Shown piece by piece: positions 34,821 through 44,661 of a DNA stretch of 64,000 nucleotides. The first letter of the stretch is position 1, and every line of letters begins with the position of its first letter. The translations under genes and the position numbers were made by a program. Where the stretch lies: assembly GCF_040720935.1 (NCBI RefSeq), contig NZ_JBFDAE010000002.1, positions 310,001 to 374,000 on the forward strand, read 5' to 3'. The stretch comes from Jejuia sp040720935. Lineage in GTDB: Bacteria; Bacteroidota; Bacteroidia; Flavobacteriales; Flavobacteriaceae. The notes under the pieces were generated by a model. That model worked only from the letters and a program-made list of their open reading frames with translations, did no database searches and was not told the DNA's origin.

Positions 34821-37800
34821 TTATTGCTTTATGATGCGTTTTACTACCATATCATCTTTAGTCTTTATATGAAATACATACATTCCCGAATTTAAATTCC
34901 CAATATCCATAATAGTATTTTCTGTGGTCAGTTTTTGTTCTAAAATTTTTCTTCCGTTAGTATCGAATAATGTGGCTTGGGCTTCTTGGTAATTGCCCAA
35001 TTTTATGTTTATGATATTATTTGTTGGGTTGGGGTAGATGCTAAAACTGTTTTTATCAGTTTCATCAACTGTTAAATTAGCATCGATTACCAGCGTTATG
35101 TTTGCCCTTGTAATTACTAAGTCTGGCACTAAGTTGTTTGTGATTTGACAATAGTACACACCGCTATCAGCTTCCAAAGCATTTGCAATTATATACGTAC
35201 TGGAGTTTGCGCCAGATATGGCAACGTTATCTTTAAACCATTGGTACACATCGCCCACACCTTTTGAGTTTTTGAATTTGTTGTGGCGGGTATCGTCTAT
35301 GCTTAATGTGATGTCCCCTCCAGGAGGGAAATCAAGGTTTTGTTCGATATCTTTTGTTCTTTGCGGGGAGTAGTTTAATGTATTATAATTATTTGCCATT
35401 ACCAAAGGTTCCAAATCGTTGAAATCGAAATAGTTGTTAGCAATATTTAAATTATCGTTGCCCACAGCATTAATCAATTCCTGTGGAATGGTGCCTTCAA
35501 AATCATTAAACTCGGCAAAAACCTGTGAAATATTAGCAAATTCTTTTGGTAGTGCCCCTGGAATACGACATTGGTTAATATCAATACGTCGCAAATTAGG
35601 GACATCCAAAAATTCAGAAGGTATAGGCTCCGCTATTGGAATGTTTGATAAACTTAGAGAGGTTAAATCTTGAAGCACAACATTAGAAGGTATTTTGTTG
35701 TCGATTAGCGATAGCTTATTCCCTCCTCGTTGGGGAAGGAATAGGTATTGAAGTTTACTCAAATTCCAAATACTGCTTGGTATATTACCATTTAAATAGT
35801 TAGCATTAAGAAAAAGACTTGTGAGTTGACTTAAATTACCGATATCTTCTGGAATGTTGCCTGTAATATCATTTAAGGCAAAACTTAAACTTTTGAGATT
35901 AGATAAGTTTGAAAAGCTAGAGGGAATCTGCCCAGATATTTTGTTTACTGGGAGGTGTAACGATTCTAGAGCACTTAAATCACCAATATTTGAAGGTAAT
36001 GGCCCTACAAGGTTATTGCCGAATAAACTGATGCCTGTTACTCTTCCGTTTGTTTCTGTAATACCGTGCCATGTATAAATAGGTTTTGTAGTATCCAACC
36101 AATTGGTATTGTTTTTCCAGTTGTTACCGCCAGTACTGTTATAAAATGCCACAAGTGCATCATAATCTGGACTTTGGGCAGGAGGTGCACCAACTTCATA
36201 AGTACCAACAACATAACTTAGATTAAAAACTAATGAATTAAAGACAATACATTCGTAGATCCCAAGTTGGTTTCCAGTAATATTTGAAATTTGGAAATTT
36301 GGTTGTGTAGGATCTGTTGCGTTTGGGTTTGAATTGATATCAACAGGATTTCCATTAAAATACCATTGGTATATATTATTTTCTCCTGAAATAGATTCTG
36401 AAGTAAAATCTACATTATCTCCAATTGTTATAAGTTTAGTTGTTACGGTTGAACTAATTGCGTTCTGTGGGGAGTAAACATAGCCCACACCTAATTTATT
36501 TTGATAATTGGTAAAAGAGTTTTCTAAATCGTCAAATTGAAAGTCGTTGTTATAAATATAAACATAGTTAAGATTGGTATTGGCTGATATGTCTGGAACA
36601 TCGCCTGTCAACTGGTTATGGTAAAGTGCAAGACCACCAAGCTGGGTCAAGTTGGTTATAGATTGTGGAATACTTCCAGTTAGGTTATTGCCCCCAAGTT
36701 CTAGATTGAACAAATTAGAAAAATCACCTATTTCATCTGGTATAACTCCGGTTAAATTATTGTTGTTTAGATATAAAGCTGTAACGAGGCTATTACCATC
36801 GCCATAAAGAGTACCTACACCATACCAAGAATTAATGGGAGCGTCTGTAAGCCAGTTGGTGTTGTTTGTCCAATTATCACCGTCAGTTGCATTATAAAAA
36901 GCGACCAAGGCATCATATTCTGGGTGCAAACTAGGAACTCTATTAAGTGTTGCTATTCCAGTTCTTGGTGTTAGCCCAGAAATTAGTGAGTTAAAGGCAT
37001 AACAGGTATAAACCCCCATTTCATTTAGCTGTATGTTTTCCAGTTCTAGTGATGTTGAATTAGCTCCTGATATAGCATTACTACCAAAAAACCATTGATA
37101 ATAAGTGTTTGTTCCACTTACTGGAGATGAAGTTAACGTAATATTATCGCCAACATTTAGCGTTTGTTCAACACTATGGTTTTCATCTAGGTTTTGTTGA
37201 GGTGCATATAGAAATTGTGCAATATTATTTTGGTATGATGTAAACTCGGACTCAAAATCTCCAAATTGAAAATAATTGCCATCTATGGCGAGAACAAAGA
37301 GGTTTTGGTTAGTAAAATCTGGCAAAGTGCCCATAAAGCTATTATATGCAAGTCCCAAACGCGTTAAATTAGGAATGGTAGTTAATTCGTTTGGAACAGC
37401 CCCCGATAGGTCATTATGCGCTAAGTCCAACCAAGTTAGTGCTTGCAGGTTTCCTATTTGTTGAGGAATTTCCCCCGAAAGGGAATTAATTGCTAAATCA
37501 ATAAATGAAAGATAAGATAGATTACCAATTTCTGCGGGAATAAATCCAGTTAAGGAATTTGATCTAAAATTCAAGTTCTCCAATTGAGACAAACCATCAA
37601 TACTAGTAGGTATGTCACCGGATAGATTATTGCTGGACAAATCAATGCCCGTTACCCTGCCATTGGTTTCTGTAATGCCATGCCATGAAGAAATTGGTTT
37701 TGAAGTGTCTAGCCAATTGGTGTTATTGGTCCAAGTATCTCCATTTAAAGCATTATATAAAGCTATTAAGGCATTATAATCTGGGTGTGATGCCGGTAGT

Positions 37801-39350
37801 AATTCAACTTGAAATGTACTGCCAATAAAGCTCAAATCTGTAATAATAGAATTGGTTACAATGCATTGGTATGTACCAGTCTGGTTTGCAGTTATGTTGC
37901 TGATTTGAAGCGTTTCGGAAGTTGCACCACTTATATTGGGGTTGGTATTTAAATCTATGGGTTGCCCATTAAAGTGCCATTGGTACAGATTGTTAGCTCC
38001 GGATATTGGTAGAGAGCTTAACGAAATGTCATCACCAATATCCAATATTTTGTCTTCAATGGTCAAGGAAACCGCTTTTTGCGGTGTATGGACAAAATCA
38101 TTTATTTGGCTTTGATATGAGATAAACTCATCTTCGAAGTCGCCGAATTGAAAGTTGTTGTCTTGAAAATGGAAATAAGCTAAATTATTAGCACTTGTTA
38201 AATCAGGAATATCATTTGATAAATTATTATCACTAATATCTAGATTAATAAGATTAATTAAATTTGAAAAGTTTGAAGGGACACTACCCGATAAGTTATT
38301 AGAAAAAAGGTATAAATAATTTAGATTTGTCAAAGTTCCGAGTTCGTCGGGAATGCTACCATTAAGATCACTAGATCTCAAATCCAAAAAAGATAAATTG
38401 GTTAAATTACCTAACTCAGGAGGAATTGTCCCACCTATTTTTTCTCCATTTGGTGTTCCACTTATGGACAAATTGGTAAGACTAGTTAGGTCGCCTATTT
38501 CTTTTGGAATACCTCCAGTTAATCTGTTTGCGCCAAGGTTAAGGTTTGTAAGATTAGGAATGGTTGTTAAACTAATGGGTATAGGGCCTGTAAGTTGATT
38601 GTGGCTTAAAGCCAACCCATAAAGATTGGATAAATTCCCTAATTCATCGGGAATATTTCCTGTTAAATTATTTGATAAAAGATACAAGTAATTTAACTTA
38701 GTTAAATTGCCCAATTCTGGCGGTATGGATCCCGTTAACCCACATAACCTTAGATCCAAACGCTGTAAATTGATTAAATTCCCTAATTCAGTGGGAATAG
38801 TCCCGCCTAATTTGATACCATTGGAACTTCCTCCAAGTGCTAAATACGAAAGATTTAGCAAATTACCAATTTCGGGAGGTATGCCCCCAGATAATGGATT
38901 ACGACCTAAATTTAAGCTTTCCAGTTTACTTAAGCCCATAAGCTCAGCAGGTATCGTACCTGTGAGGTTGTTAAAATCCAGACCCAATACTATGAGATTT
39001 GATAAATTACCTATTTCTTCTGGAATATTATCACCTATATTGTTGAATCCGAGGATAAGGTGACTTAAATATGGAAGGTCATCAATTTCTGAAGGTATAA
39101 ACCCAGATACGTTATTGTTATGCAAGGCTATACTGGTTACATGATCAACGCCATCAACTATAGTTATTCCTATACCGTGCCAGGTCGAAACAGGATTAGC
39201 AGTATTCCAATTGGTATTATTTGTCCAATCGGTTCCATTAGTAGCATTATAAAAAGCAACCAGAGCATCATGTTCAGTTTGTGGAACTTGTGAAAATAAA
39301 TTGTAGGAACTAATAAGGGCAATCGAAAAGAGAAGTAATAAACGTTTCAT
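34821..39350 (-). CDS. LRR/Ig-like multidomain surface protein with T9SS sorting domain
   Basis: A 1509-aa protein with a signal peptide (LLLFSIALISSYNLFSQ). Four modules each start with a plant-type LRR cap (ALVAFYNATNGTDWTNNTNW), continue with LRRs of the L-x-x-N-x-L-(T/S)-G-x-I-P-x-E-(I/L)-G-N-L type, and end with an Ig-like domain (YQWYFNGNPVD...YECIVFNSL). The first module has the most LRRs. The C-terminus is a type-A sorting domain (FSIYPNPTNNIINI...VVKRIIKQ). It is presumably exported by T9SS and displayed on the cell as a binding protein. It has its own promoter (copy 5). Confidence 0.9.
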   Translation of the reverse strand: MKRLLLLFSIALISSYNLFSQVPQTEHDALVAFYNATNGTDWTNNTNWNTANPVSTWHGIGITIVDGVDHVTSIALHNNNVSGFIPSEIDDLPYLSHLILGFNNIGDNIPEEIGNLSNLIVLGLDFNNLTGTIPAELMGLSKLESLNLGRNPLSGGIPPEIGNLLNLSYLALGGSSNGIKLGGTIPTELGNLINLQRLDLRLCGLTGSIPPELGNLTKLNYLYLLSNNLTGNIPDELGNLSNLYGLALSHNQLTGPIPISLTTIPNLTNLNLGANRLTGGIPKEIGDLTSLTNLSISGTPNGEKIGGTIPPELGNLTNLSFLDLRSSDLNGSIPDELGTLTNLNYLYLFSNNLSGSVPSNFSNLINLINLDISDNNLSNDIPDLTSANNLAYFHFQDNNFQFGDFEDEFISYQSQINDFVHTPQKAVSLTIEDKILDIGDDISLSSLPISGANNLYQWHFNGQPIDLNTNPNISGATSETLQISNITANQTGTYQCIVTNSIITDLSFIGSTFQVELLPASHPDYNALIALYNALNGDTWTNNTNWLDTSKPISSWHGITETNGRVTGIDLSSNNLSGDIPTSIDGLSQLENLNFRSNSLTGFIPAEIGNLSYLSFIDLAINSLSGEIPQQIGNLQALTWLDLAHNDLSGAVPNELTTIPNLTRLGLAYNSFMGTLPDFTNQNLFVLAIDGNYFQFGDFESEFTSYQNNIAQFLYAPQQNLDENHSVEQTLNVGDNITLTSSPVSGTNTYYQWFFGSNAISGANSTSLELENIQLNEMGVYTCYAFNSLISGLTPRTGIATLNRVPSLHPEYDALVAFYNATDGDNWTNNTNWLTDAPINSWYGVGTLYGDGNSLVTALYLNNNNLTGVIPDEIGDFSNLFNLELGGNNLTGSIPQSITNLTQLGGLALYHNQLTGDVPDISANTNLNYVYIYNNDFQFDDLENSFTNYQNKLGVGYVYSPQNAISSTVTTKLITIGDNVDFTSESISGENNIYQWYFNGNPVDINSNPNATDPTQPNFQISNITGNQLGIYECIVFNSLVFNLSYVVGTYEVGAPPAQSPDYDALVAFYNSTGGNNWKNNTNWLDTTKPIYTWHGITETNGRVTGISLFGNNLVGPLPSNIGDLSALESLHLPVNKISGQIPSSFSNLSNLKSLSFALNDITGNIPEDIGNLSQLTSLFLNANYLNGNIPSSIWNLSKLQYLFLPQRGGNKLSLIDNKIPSNVVLQDLTSLSLSNIPIAEPIPSEFLDVPNLRRIDINQCRIPGALPKEFANISQVFAEFNDFEGTIPQELINAVGNDNLNIANNYFDFNDLEPLVMANNYNTLNYSPQRTKDIEQNLDFPPGGDITLSIDDTRHNKFKNSKGVGDVYQWFKDNVAISGANSSTYIIANALEADSGVYYCQITNNLVPDLVITRANITLVIDANLTVDETDKNSFSIYPNPTNNIINIKLGNYQEAQATLFDTNGRKILEQKLTTENTIMDIGNLNSGMYVFHIKTKDDMVVKRIIKQ

Positions 39351-39388
39351 AACGAGAGGGTTTTTAAGAATTATTGTTAATAGCTTGT

Positions 39389-39436
39389 TAAATTTATGGA
39401 ATGATTTAAAGCCAAAAAATACCCAGTACTGGGGGT
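39389..39436 (-). promoter_or_regulatory. Palindrome-promoter module, copy 5 (LRR gene)
   Basis: ATACCCAGTACTGGGGGT (39419-39436), 22 nt, TAAATTTA (39389-39396), then a leader with AGCTATTAACAATAATTC and CCCTCTCGTT just before ATG (39350). The leader is almost identical to that of copy 6. Confidence 0.75.
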
Positions 39437-39485
39437 TTTTAGGTTTTTGGTCGAAAAGTTGGTCGATGAATGGTTCTTTAAGTTG

Positions 39486-42155
39486 TTATTCTTTTATGAT
39501 GCGTTTCGTAATTAAATAATTTTCAATTCTAATTTGGAGCATATAGATTCCAGAACTTAACCAATCAAGGTCCAGATTGGTGTTTTTTCCTTCTAGAATC
39601 GTATTTAAGACCTTCCTTCCTTGCATGTCGAATATTTGAACTGGAGCGCGAGTGTAACTATTAAGGTTTATATGTATTAACCCAGGTGTTGGATTTGGTA
39701 ATATTTCTATCTGATTAGTTGTTGGATTATGTTCAACACTTAATGACATTTGGGGTATAACACTAAAGGCATAGGAACCTGTTTCGTCAGCTCCGGAAAT
39801 TGTAAGATAATAATCTCCTGAATCCAAAGTAACCATATCTAGTGATTTTGAGGTGCTCGAACCATTTTGATGATTTAGCTGATATACCAAATTATCATTT
39901 TCCACATTGTAAACTGACAAAATAGCCGTGCCTGATAAACCTTCAAAAGTGTCCAATATAAATTCTACATCATCTTTTTCTGAAAGAGAAAAACTGTAAA
40001 AATCCCGTGAATCACTTACTGTATCATAGAAGCTTAACCGCCCTGTATAGGTTTGGTTAAAGCTTACTGCAATCGCGTCTGCAACATTATTATTAGGCTC
40101 TTCGTCGTGTTTTTTTGCAAAACCTTGTGTCCAGCCATTTAAGGTGTAATTCACACAATCATTGTTATTTCCGATATTGGTTCCATTTACGCTGTATAAC
40201 ATCAAATAGTATTGCTTGGTACTATCAGTATTATTATAGCTGATTGAAGTAATTGGTTCCGAGTTTTCATCCTGGACTACACTAGTTACCTGCGAAAAAT
40301 ATTCATAGATATAAGCCGTTACATCTCCATTTACTTCTAAATTTATTTCGAGAGGAGCGGATGTTACTACTGGTATTTGATAATAATCGAATGTATCCCA
40401 ATTGTTGACATAACCATGGCCCACATGACCACTGATAATATCATTAGGGTTAAATGTTTGAGCTAAATGCCTACGATCATTAGGTTCCGTTTCATTGTTA
40501 ATTCCGTTTGCAATATTCGTGTAAGTAAATTGATATGATAGGCAAGTAGTCGAGTTTAAACTTAAAAAATAGTTTTCTCCTTGTTTTGCACAATCAAAAG
40601 TTATAGAAGTAATGTCATTATTGGCATCAGTATGTATTTCACCGGCCTGGTTTTTATTTTGATTGCCTAAATGTAATGTTGCATTACCTGTAAATGGTTC
40701 TGAAAATATCACTGCAAGCGGGCCGTTATTATCAACCATAAATTCATAATAGTCATAATTGTCATAACCTGGAACATCATAATACCGATATCCTAATTGA
40801 CCTTCCTCGGTTGCACCCTCTGTAACCAAAACGGCGTCGTTAAAACTATTGTTGATTTTGGTATCATTCGTATATGTAGGAGGGTTTAAATGGCTGACTG
40901 TTAATGAATAGTTAACACAACAACTTTCGCAACCATTATTATAGAGGGTGAGATTGTTGGGGTCTGTTTGCAGTTTTACGTAATATGCGCCGGGAGATAA
41001 GCAACTTACCTCAAAACCATTATTTTGATCTCCTGAAAGGGGGACAGGATTCCCAATATCCCCATTTGCATCTTCTTTATATAGCGTATTACTTGTATAA
41101 TTAAATAAATCTTCAGAAGTGTCAATATTTATTTGCAAGTCTCCAGGTTCTGTTATTTCAAATTTATACCAGTCTTCAAAATCCTCTACTGCATTTGGGA
41201 ATTGATTTTTATATCCTGCAGGAATTAAGCCATAACCAATATTACCAGTTTTAGTGTCATCAAAACTTAAATGTATAGCCTCTGTAAAATCATCATTGGG
41301 TTCAACGTCAATAAACCCGATTGGAGATTCTACACTCCATTTAAATCGGTAACTATTGGCATCACCTGTTACTCTAACAAAAAGTACATCACCCGCCTTC
41401 ACACAGTATATTTGCCCAGCTTCAACGCCATTTGGTGGGTTGGAAGTTGTACTGCCCCATACCCTGTTCCCATTTGATGTTGTTATGCCATCTATACTGG
41501 AAGTTACGCCTAGAACTGTATAATAGTAATCCTCAGTTGTGGTGTCTGAGTTGACATCTATGGTTAAAATCCCATCTCTGGGTACTGTTAATTTGTACCA
41601 ATCAACACTATCATCATGAGCCGTATAATCTAAGGGGCGAAAACTGCCATGACCTTCATACCATGTGTCTTCAACAGTATTTAGAGCCTGATCTGCATTG
41701 TCATTTGGCTCGGGATCATTGCTATAGCTAAGCGGTACAATAGTATAGGGGATATCATAACTACCTTCAAAAACACAATTGCCAGCTACATCCAAAGATA
41801 CTGTTAGATCTACGGTAACACCTGCTTTCAGTGGGATAGTTTCAGTTTTTAACGAAAGATTAATTAGAACATTCATGTATTTTTGGTCACCTTCAGAGTT
41901 CGTGTAAGTAACGGAGCCATGCATACCTACATCTGGATTTAAACCATTGCTGTTTAAAACCTTAAGATTAGAGAAACCATCAAATACAATTTTCCCATCA
42001 TAAGGCATAACAATACTGTGGTTGCGGCTAATTACAGGGTTGAGGCATTCATTTGGTACCGTATTGCAACTACAAAGGTTTCCGGATATAGGTTGCGCAT
42101 TTAAACTAAAAATCGTTGAAAAGTATAGGGATAAAAAGAGTAAAAATCGTTTCAT
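39486..42155 (-). CDS. Pre-peptidase-type repeat protein with T9SS sorting domain
   Basis: An 889-aa protein with a signal peptide (LLFLSLYFSTIFSLNAQ). It contains about five to six PPC-like beta-sandwich repeats recognised by D-W-Y-K-(L/F)-x-(V/I)...G-(I/D)-L-x-I-x-(V/I) blocks, for example DSVDWYKLTVPRDGILTIDV, EDWYKFEITEPGDLQINI and YDYYEFMVDNNGPLAVIF. The C-terminus is a type-A sorting domain (IEILPNPTPGLIHINL...LITKRIIKE). There is no peptidase domain, so it is likely a surface or matrix binding protein. Driven by palindrome copy 6. Confidence 0.85.
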   Translation of the reverse strand: MKRFLLFLSLYFSTIFSLNAQPISGNLCSCNTVPNECLNPVISRNHSIVMPYDGKIVFDGFSNLKVLNSNGLNPDVGMHGSVTYTNSEGDQKYMNVLINLSLKTETIPLKAGVTVDLTVSLDVAGNCVFEGSYDIPYTIVPLSYSNDPEPNDNADQALNTVEDTWYEGHGSFRPLDYTAHDDSVDWYKLTVPRDGILTIDVNSDTTTEDYYYTVLGVTSSIDGITTSNGNRVWGSTTSNPPNGVEAGQIYCVKAGDVLFVRVTGDANSYRFKWSVESPIGFIDVEPNDDFTEAIHLSFDDTKTGNIGYGLIPAGYKNQFPNAVEDFEDWYKFEITEPGDLQINIDTSEDLFNYTSNTLYKEDANGDIGNPVPLSGDQNNGFEVSCLSPGAYYVKLQTDPNNLTLYNNGCESCCVNYSLTVSHLNPPTYTNDTKINNSFNDAVLVTEGATEEGQLGYRYYDVPGYDNYDYYEFMVDNNGPLAVIFSEPFTGNATLHLGNQNKNQAGEIHTDANNDITSITFDCAKQGENYFLSLNSTTCLSYQFTYTNIANGINNETEPNDRRHLAQTFNPNDIISGHVGHGYVNNWDTFDYYQIPVVTSAPLEINLEVNGDVTAYIYEYFSQVTSVVQDENSEPITSISYNNTDSTKQYYLMLYSVNGTNIGNNNDCVNYTLNGWTQGFAKKHDEEPNNNVADAIAVSFNQTYTGRLSFYDTVSDSRDFYSFSLSEKDDVEFILDTFEGLSGTAILSVYNVENDNLVYQLNHQNGSSTSKSLDMVTLDSGDYYLTISGADETGSYAFSVIPQMSLSVEHNPTTNQIEILPNPTPGLIHINLNSYTRAPVQIFDMQGRKVLNTILEGKNTNLDLDWLSSGIYMLQIRIENYLITKRIIKE

Positions 42156-42193
42156 AACGAGAGGGTTTTTAAGAATTATTGGTAATAGCTTCT

Positions 42194-42241
42194 CAAATTT
42201 ACAAAGCAGTACAAAACCAAAAAATCCCCGGTACTGGGGAT
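42194..42241 (-). promoter_or_regulatory. Palindrome-promoter module, copy 6 (PPC-repeat gene)
   Basis: ATCCCCGGTACTGGGGAT (42224-42241), 22 nt, TAAATTTG (42194-42201), a perfect TAnnTTTG, then AGCTATTACCAATAATTC and CCCTCTCGTT before ATG (42155). Confidence 0.78.
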
Positions 42242-42307
42242 TTTTAAAACATTCGTCGAAAATGTTATCGATGAATGGTTATATCAAAATGTTTCAGGTA
42301 TGAAAAA

Positions 42308-43051
42308 TCATAAAACCCCAATTTTATTGCAGAAGTCCAATAGTTCCTTTGCATTATGGGTATTGCTTTTTTTAAGGATGTTTTTTCTATGCGAATATAC
42401 CGTATGTTCGCTTATGTAAAGTTGATTGGATATCTGTTTCGTTGTTTTGCCCTTAGCAATTAGTTTTACCACGTCCAGTTCTCTAGGGGTAAAAAAATCA
42501 AGAAATTCCTTAAAAATGCGCTCCCTTAATTTTTTAGGATCAATAGTCCCAAAGTTTATGTCCCATTCTACTTTATTGTTTGCGCTCATAAACGAAATAT
42601 CTGTTAATAAGGAGACATTACTTATTAATATGCCTTTTGCATCAACATCATAGGTCTGTGTATGGCGCAGTACTTTTAAATAAGAGTTGTCTTTTTTAAT
42701 TAACCTAAAGGCGATGGTCAAAAACATATCGGATTTTGAAACCTTGGTTGTGGTGACATGGCTTACGCCTACTTTTATGATTCGTTTCACAATTTTTACA
42801 TCATCTGGATGAAAATAGGTCATTATCAATCGTGGCGTAAATTCATCTTTCTCATAACCTAACATTTGCTCGATTCCCCTGGCATAGGTTATTTTTTTTT
42901 GATGCCAATCTATTACATACAGACACTGCTTGCCCTCTATGATGGGGAAGGCGTCCAAATCTGAAAAGTCTTTCTTTGTATGCTCTTTGTTTTTTAGTTT
43001 TTGAGAGATAGTATTACTAAACTCAATAATATCAGGATCTAAGTCTTCCAT
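42308..43051 (-). CDS. PAS-LuxR transcriptional regulator (paralogue 1)
   Basis: A 247-aa protein. Residues about 45-165 form a PAS-like sensor domain (QCLYVIDWHQKKITYARGIEQMLGYEKDEFTPRLIMTYFHPDD). Residues about 182-247 form a LuxR/GerE HTH (FFTPRELDVVKLIAKGKTTKQISNQLYISEHTVYSHRKNIL). It lacks a receiver domain, so it would sense a ligand or redox state directly. It is a close paralogue of the protein at 43879; the HTHs are nearly identical. It is the last gene of the regulatory operon and five bases from the hydrolase gene. Confidence 0.9.
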   Translation of the reverse strand: MEDLDPDIIEFSNTISQKLKNKEHTKKDFSDLDAFPIIEGKQCLYVIDWHQKKITYARGIEQMLGYEKDEFTPRLIMTYFHPDDVKIVKRIIKVGVSHVTTTKVSKSDMFLTIAFRLIKKDNSYLKVLRHTQTYDVDAKGILISNVSLLTDISFMSANNKVEWDINFGTIDPKKLRERIFKEFLDFFTPRELDVVKLIAKGKTTKQISNQLYISEHTVYSHRKNILKKSNTHNAKELLDFCNKIGVL

Positions 43052-43056
43052 ACATG

Positions 43057-43866
43057 TTATCTGTTTTTATGACACCCATCAATAAATTGTAATAATAAAG
43101 TACCAAAAAGTTCTGGAGCTTCCAATTGCGGATAATGCGAAGTTTTTTCAATCAAAATAAGCTCATTTTTCCATAATGTAGGTATAGATAGGCTATTGAT
43201 GTATTTTATGCTAACCACTACATCTCCTTTTCCGCAAAGTAAAGCAATAGGGATATTTAAGGATTCAATTATGGCAACTTCATCAGGCATATCTCCATTT
43301 TGGATAGACCGGGCTAGTTGCTCTCTAAAATTAGAATCGGTTGTTTTAATCTCTTTTTTAATGAACTGCACATTCTTGTTGTTTGTCAAACTTTTAGTAA
43401 ATAGATCTAAGTCTTCATAGTTTAAGTCTTTTTTAAATAATAGAGGCATTACGGGATGTTGTAAAAAAGCTTCGTCTATATTTAAAGGTTTTTTTACTGG
43501 GGGTGTTCCAAAAACTAAAGCTCCAATACAATTATTTAGCCTTGGTAATGATTGAATGGTAAAATGACCACCAAGAGAATGGCCCACAATAATAAAATTG
43601 GCAAGTTTTAGAGCGTTACAAAATTCAACTATGGTATTTACAAATAAGGGTACGGAATAATTTGTAGAACTATCTGAATTCCCATGCCCTGGTAAATCCA
43701 ATGCCACAAGCCTGTAATTGTTTAAGTTTGGATTATTGAATTGGTTTTTAAAACCTTGGCCGCTTGAGGAGTTTCCATGTACAAATACAATGGCAATAGA
43801 TGATGTGACATCATTATCAAAATAGGCTATTTTTAGACTTTTGATTGTTATGTTTTTTTTCTTCAT
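43057..43866 (-). CDS. Alpha/beta hydrolase between two PAS-LuxR genes
   Basis: A 269-aa cytoplasmic hydrolase (no signal peptide). The oxyanion loop is VFVHGNSSSGQGF, the nucleophile elbow is VGHSLGGH with S97, an acid is likely the Asp in LLCGKGDVVV, and the catalytic His is in EKTSHYPQLEAPE. This is the fold of esterases and acyl-lactone hydrolases; the substrate cannot be told. Its place inside a sensor operon, between two PAS-LuxR paralogues, suggests it makes or removes the small molecule they sense. That is inference from context. Confidence 0.88.
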   Translation of the reverse strand: MKKKNITIKSLKIAYFDNDVTSSIAIVFVHGNSSSGQGFKNQFNNPNLNNYRLVALDLPGHGNSDSSTNYSVPLFVNTIVEFCNALKLANFIIVGHSLGGHFTIQSLPRLNNCIGALVFGTPPVKKPLNIDEAFLQHPVMPLLFKKDLNYEDLDLFTKSLTNNKNVQFIKKEIKTTDSNFREQLARSIQNGDMPDEVAIIESLNIPIALLCGKGDVVVSIKYINSLSIPTLWKNELILIEKTSHYPQLEAPELFGTLLLQFIDGCHKNR

Positions 43867-43878
43867 CTATAACCGTTT

Positions 43879-44613
43879 TTATAAAACACCAATATTATGA
43901 CAGAATTCAATAAGTTCCTTTGCATTATGGGTATTACTTTTTTTAAGGATGTTTTTTCTATGTGAGTAAGCAGTATGTTCGCTAATAAATAACGTATCAG
44001 CTATTTTTTTTGTTTTTTGGTTTTCTGCTATAAGTTTGATAACCTCTATTTCGCGAGAAGTAAAAAAACCGTCAAATTCCTTATATATTTCTTTTTTAAA
44101 TGCCTTGTGTTCAATATGTGGCGCATTAAATTCCCATTGTACGGTTGTTGATGTGTCAAAAAACGAAATATCAGTTAATAACGAAAGGTTGCTTTTCATC
44201 ATGCCATTTTTGGTGGCTTCAAAAAGTGTGGACTGTCTAAGAATTTTGATATATGTATTGTCTTTTTTTCTAAACCGATAGGTTAGGTTAAGGCTACTGT
44301 CTTCCAAATTCAAATACGGGTTTTTAGTAAGATGGTTCACCACGGCCTGGGTAATTCTTTTAACCAGTTGCAAATCCTCAGGATGCGCAATATTGAGAAT
44401 GGTTTCCAGGGTAAATTCATGTTCGGTGTAGCCTAGCAGCTTATAAATGTCTTTTTGATAGGATACCTTTCCATCTTGCCAGTCTATAATATACAAGCCT
44501 TGTTTTATATTCAGCGGAAAGTTTTCAATAGATGAAAAATCGTTGCCATTAAAGTCAAGTGCCTTCAGCTTAGATGAGGTTTCGTTTATAAATTTCGGAA
44601 TGGGTTTTATCAT
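43879..44613 (-). CDS. PAS-LuxR transcriptional regulator (paralogue 2)
   Basis: A 244-aa paralogue of the protein at 42308: PAS-like domain (QGLYIIDWQDGKVSYQKDIYKLLGYTEHEFTLETILNIAHPED) and C-terminal LuxR HTH (FFTSREIEVIKLIAENQKTKKIADTLFISEHTAYSHRKNIL). Both end HNAKEL(L/I)(D/E)FC(N/H)(K/N)IGVL. The PAS parts are less alike than the HTHs, so the pair may sense different inputs and bind the same site. It is thirteen bases before the hydrolase gene. Confidence 0.9.
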   Translation of the reverse strand: MIKPIPKFINETSSKLKALDFNGNDFSSIENFPLNIKQGLYIIDWQDGKVSYQKDIYKLLGYTEHEFTLETILNIAHPEDLQLVKRITQAVVNHLTKNPYLNLEDSSLNLTYRFRKKDNTYIKILRQSTLFEATKNGMMKSNLSLLTDISFFDTSTTVQWEFNAPHIEHKAFKKEIYKEFDGFFTSREIEVIKLIAENQKTKKIADTLFISEHTAYSHRKNILKKSNTHNAKELIEFCHNIGVL

Positions 44614-44661
44614 TAAAATTATGTTGTTAGGTCAAAAATTAAAAGGATTTGCTTTTCTCAT

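Noticed and set aside
35434..39063. Several plus-strand frames opposite the LRR gene
   Set aside because: Antisense shadows of the LRR repeats, rich in P/N/S with no own start signals.
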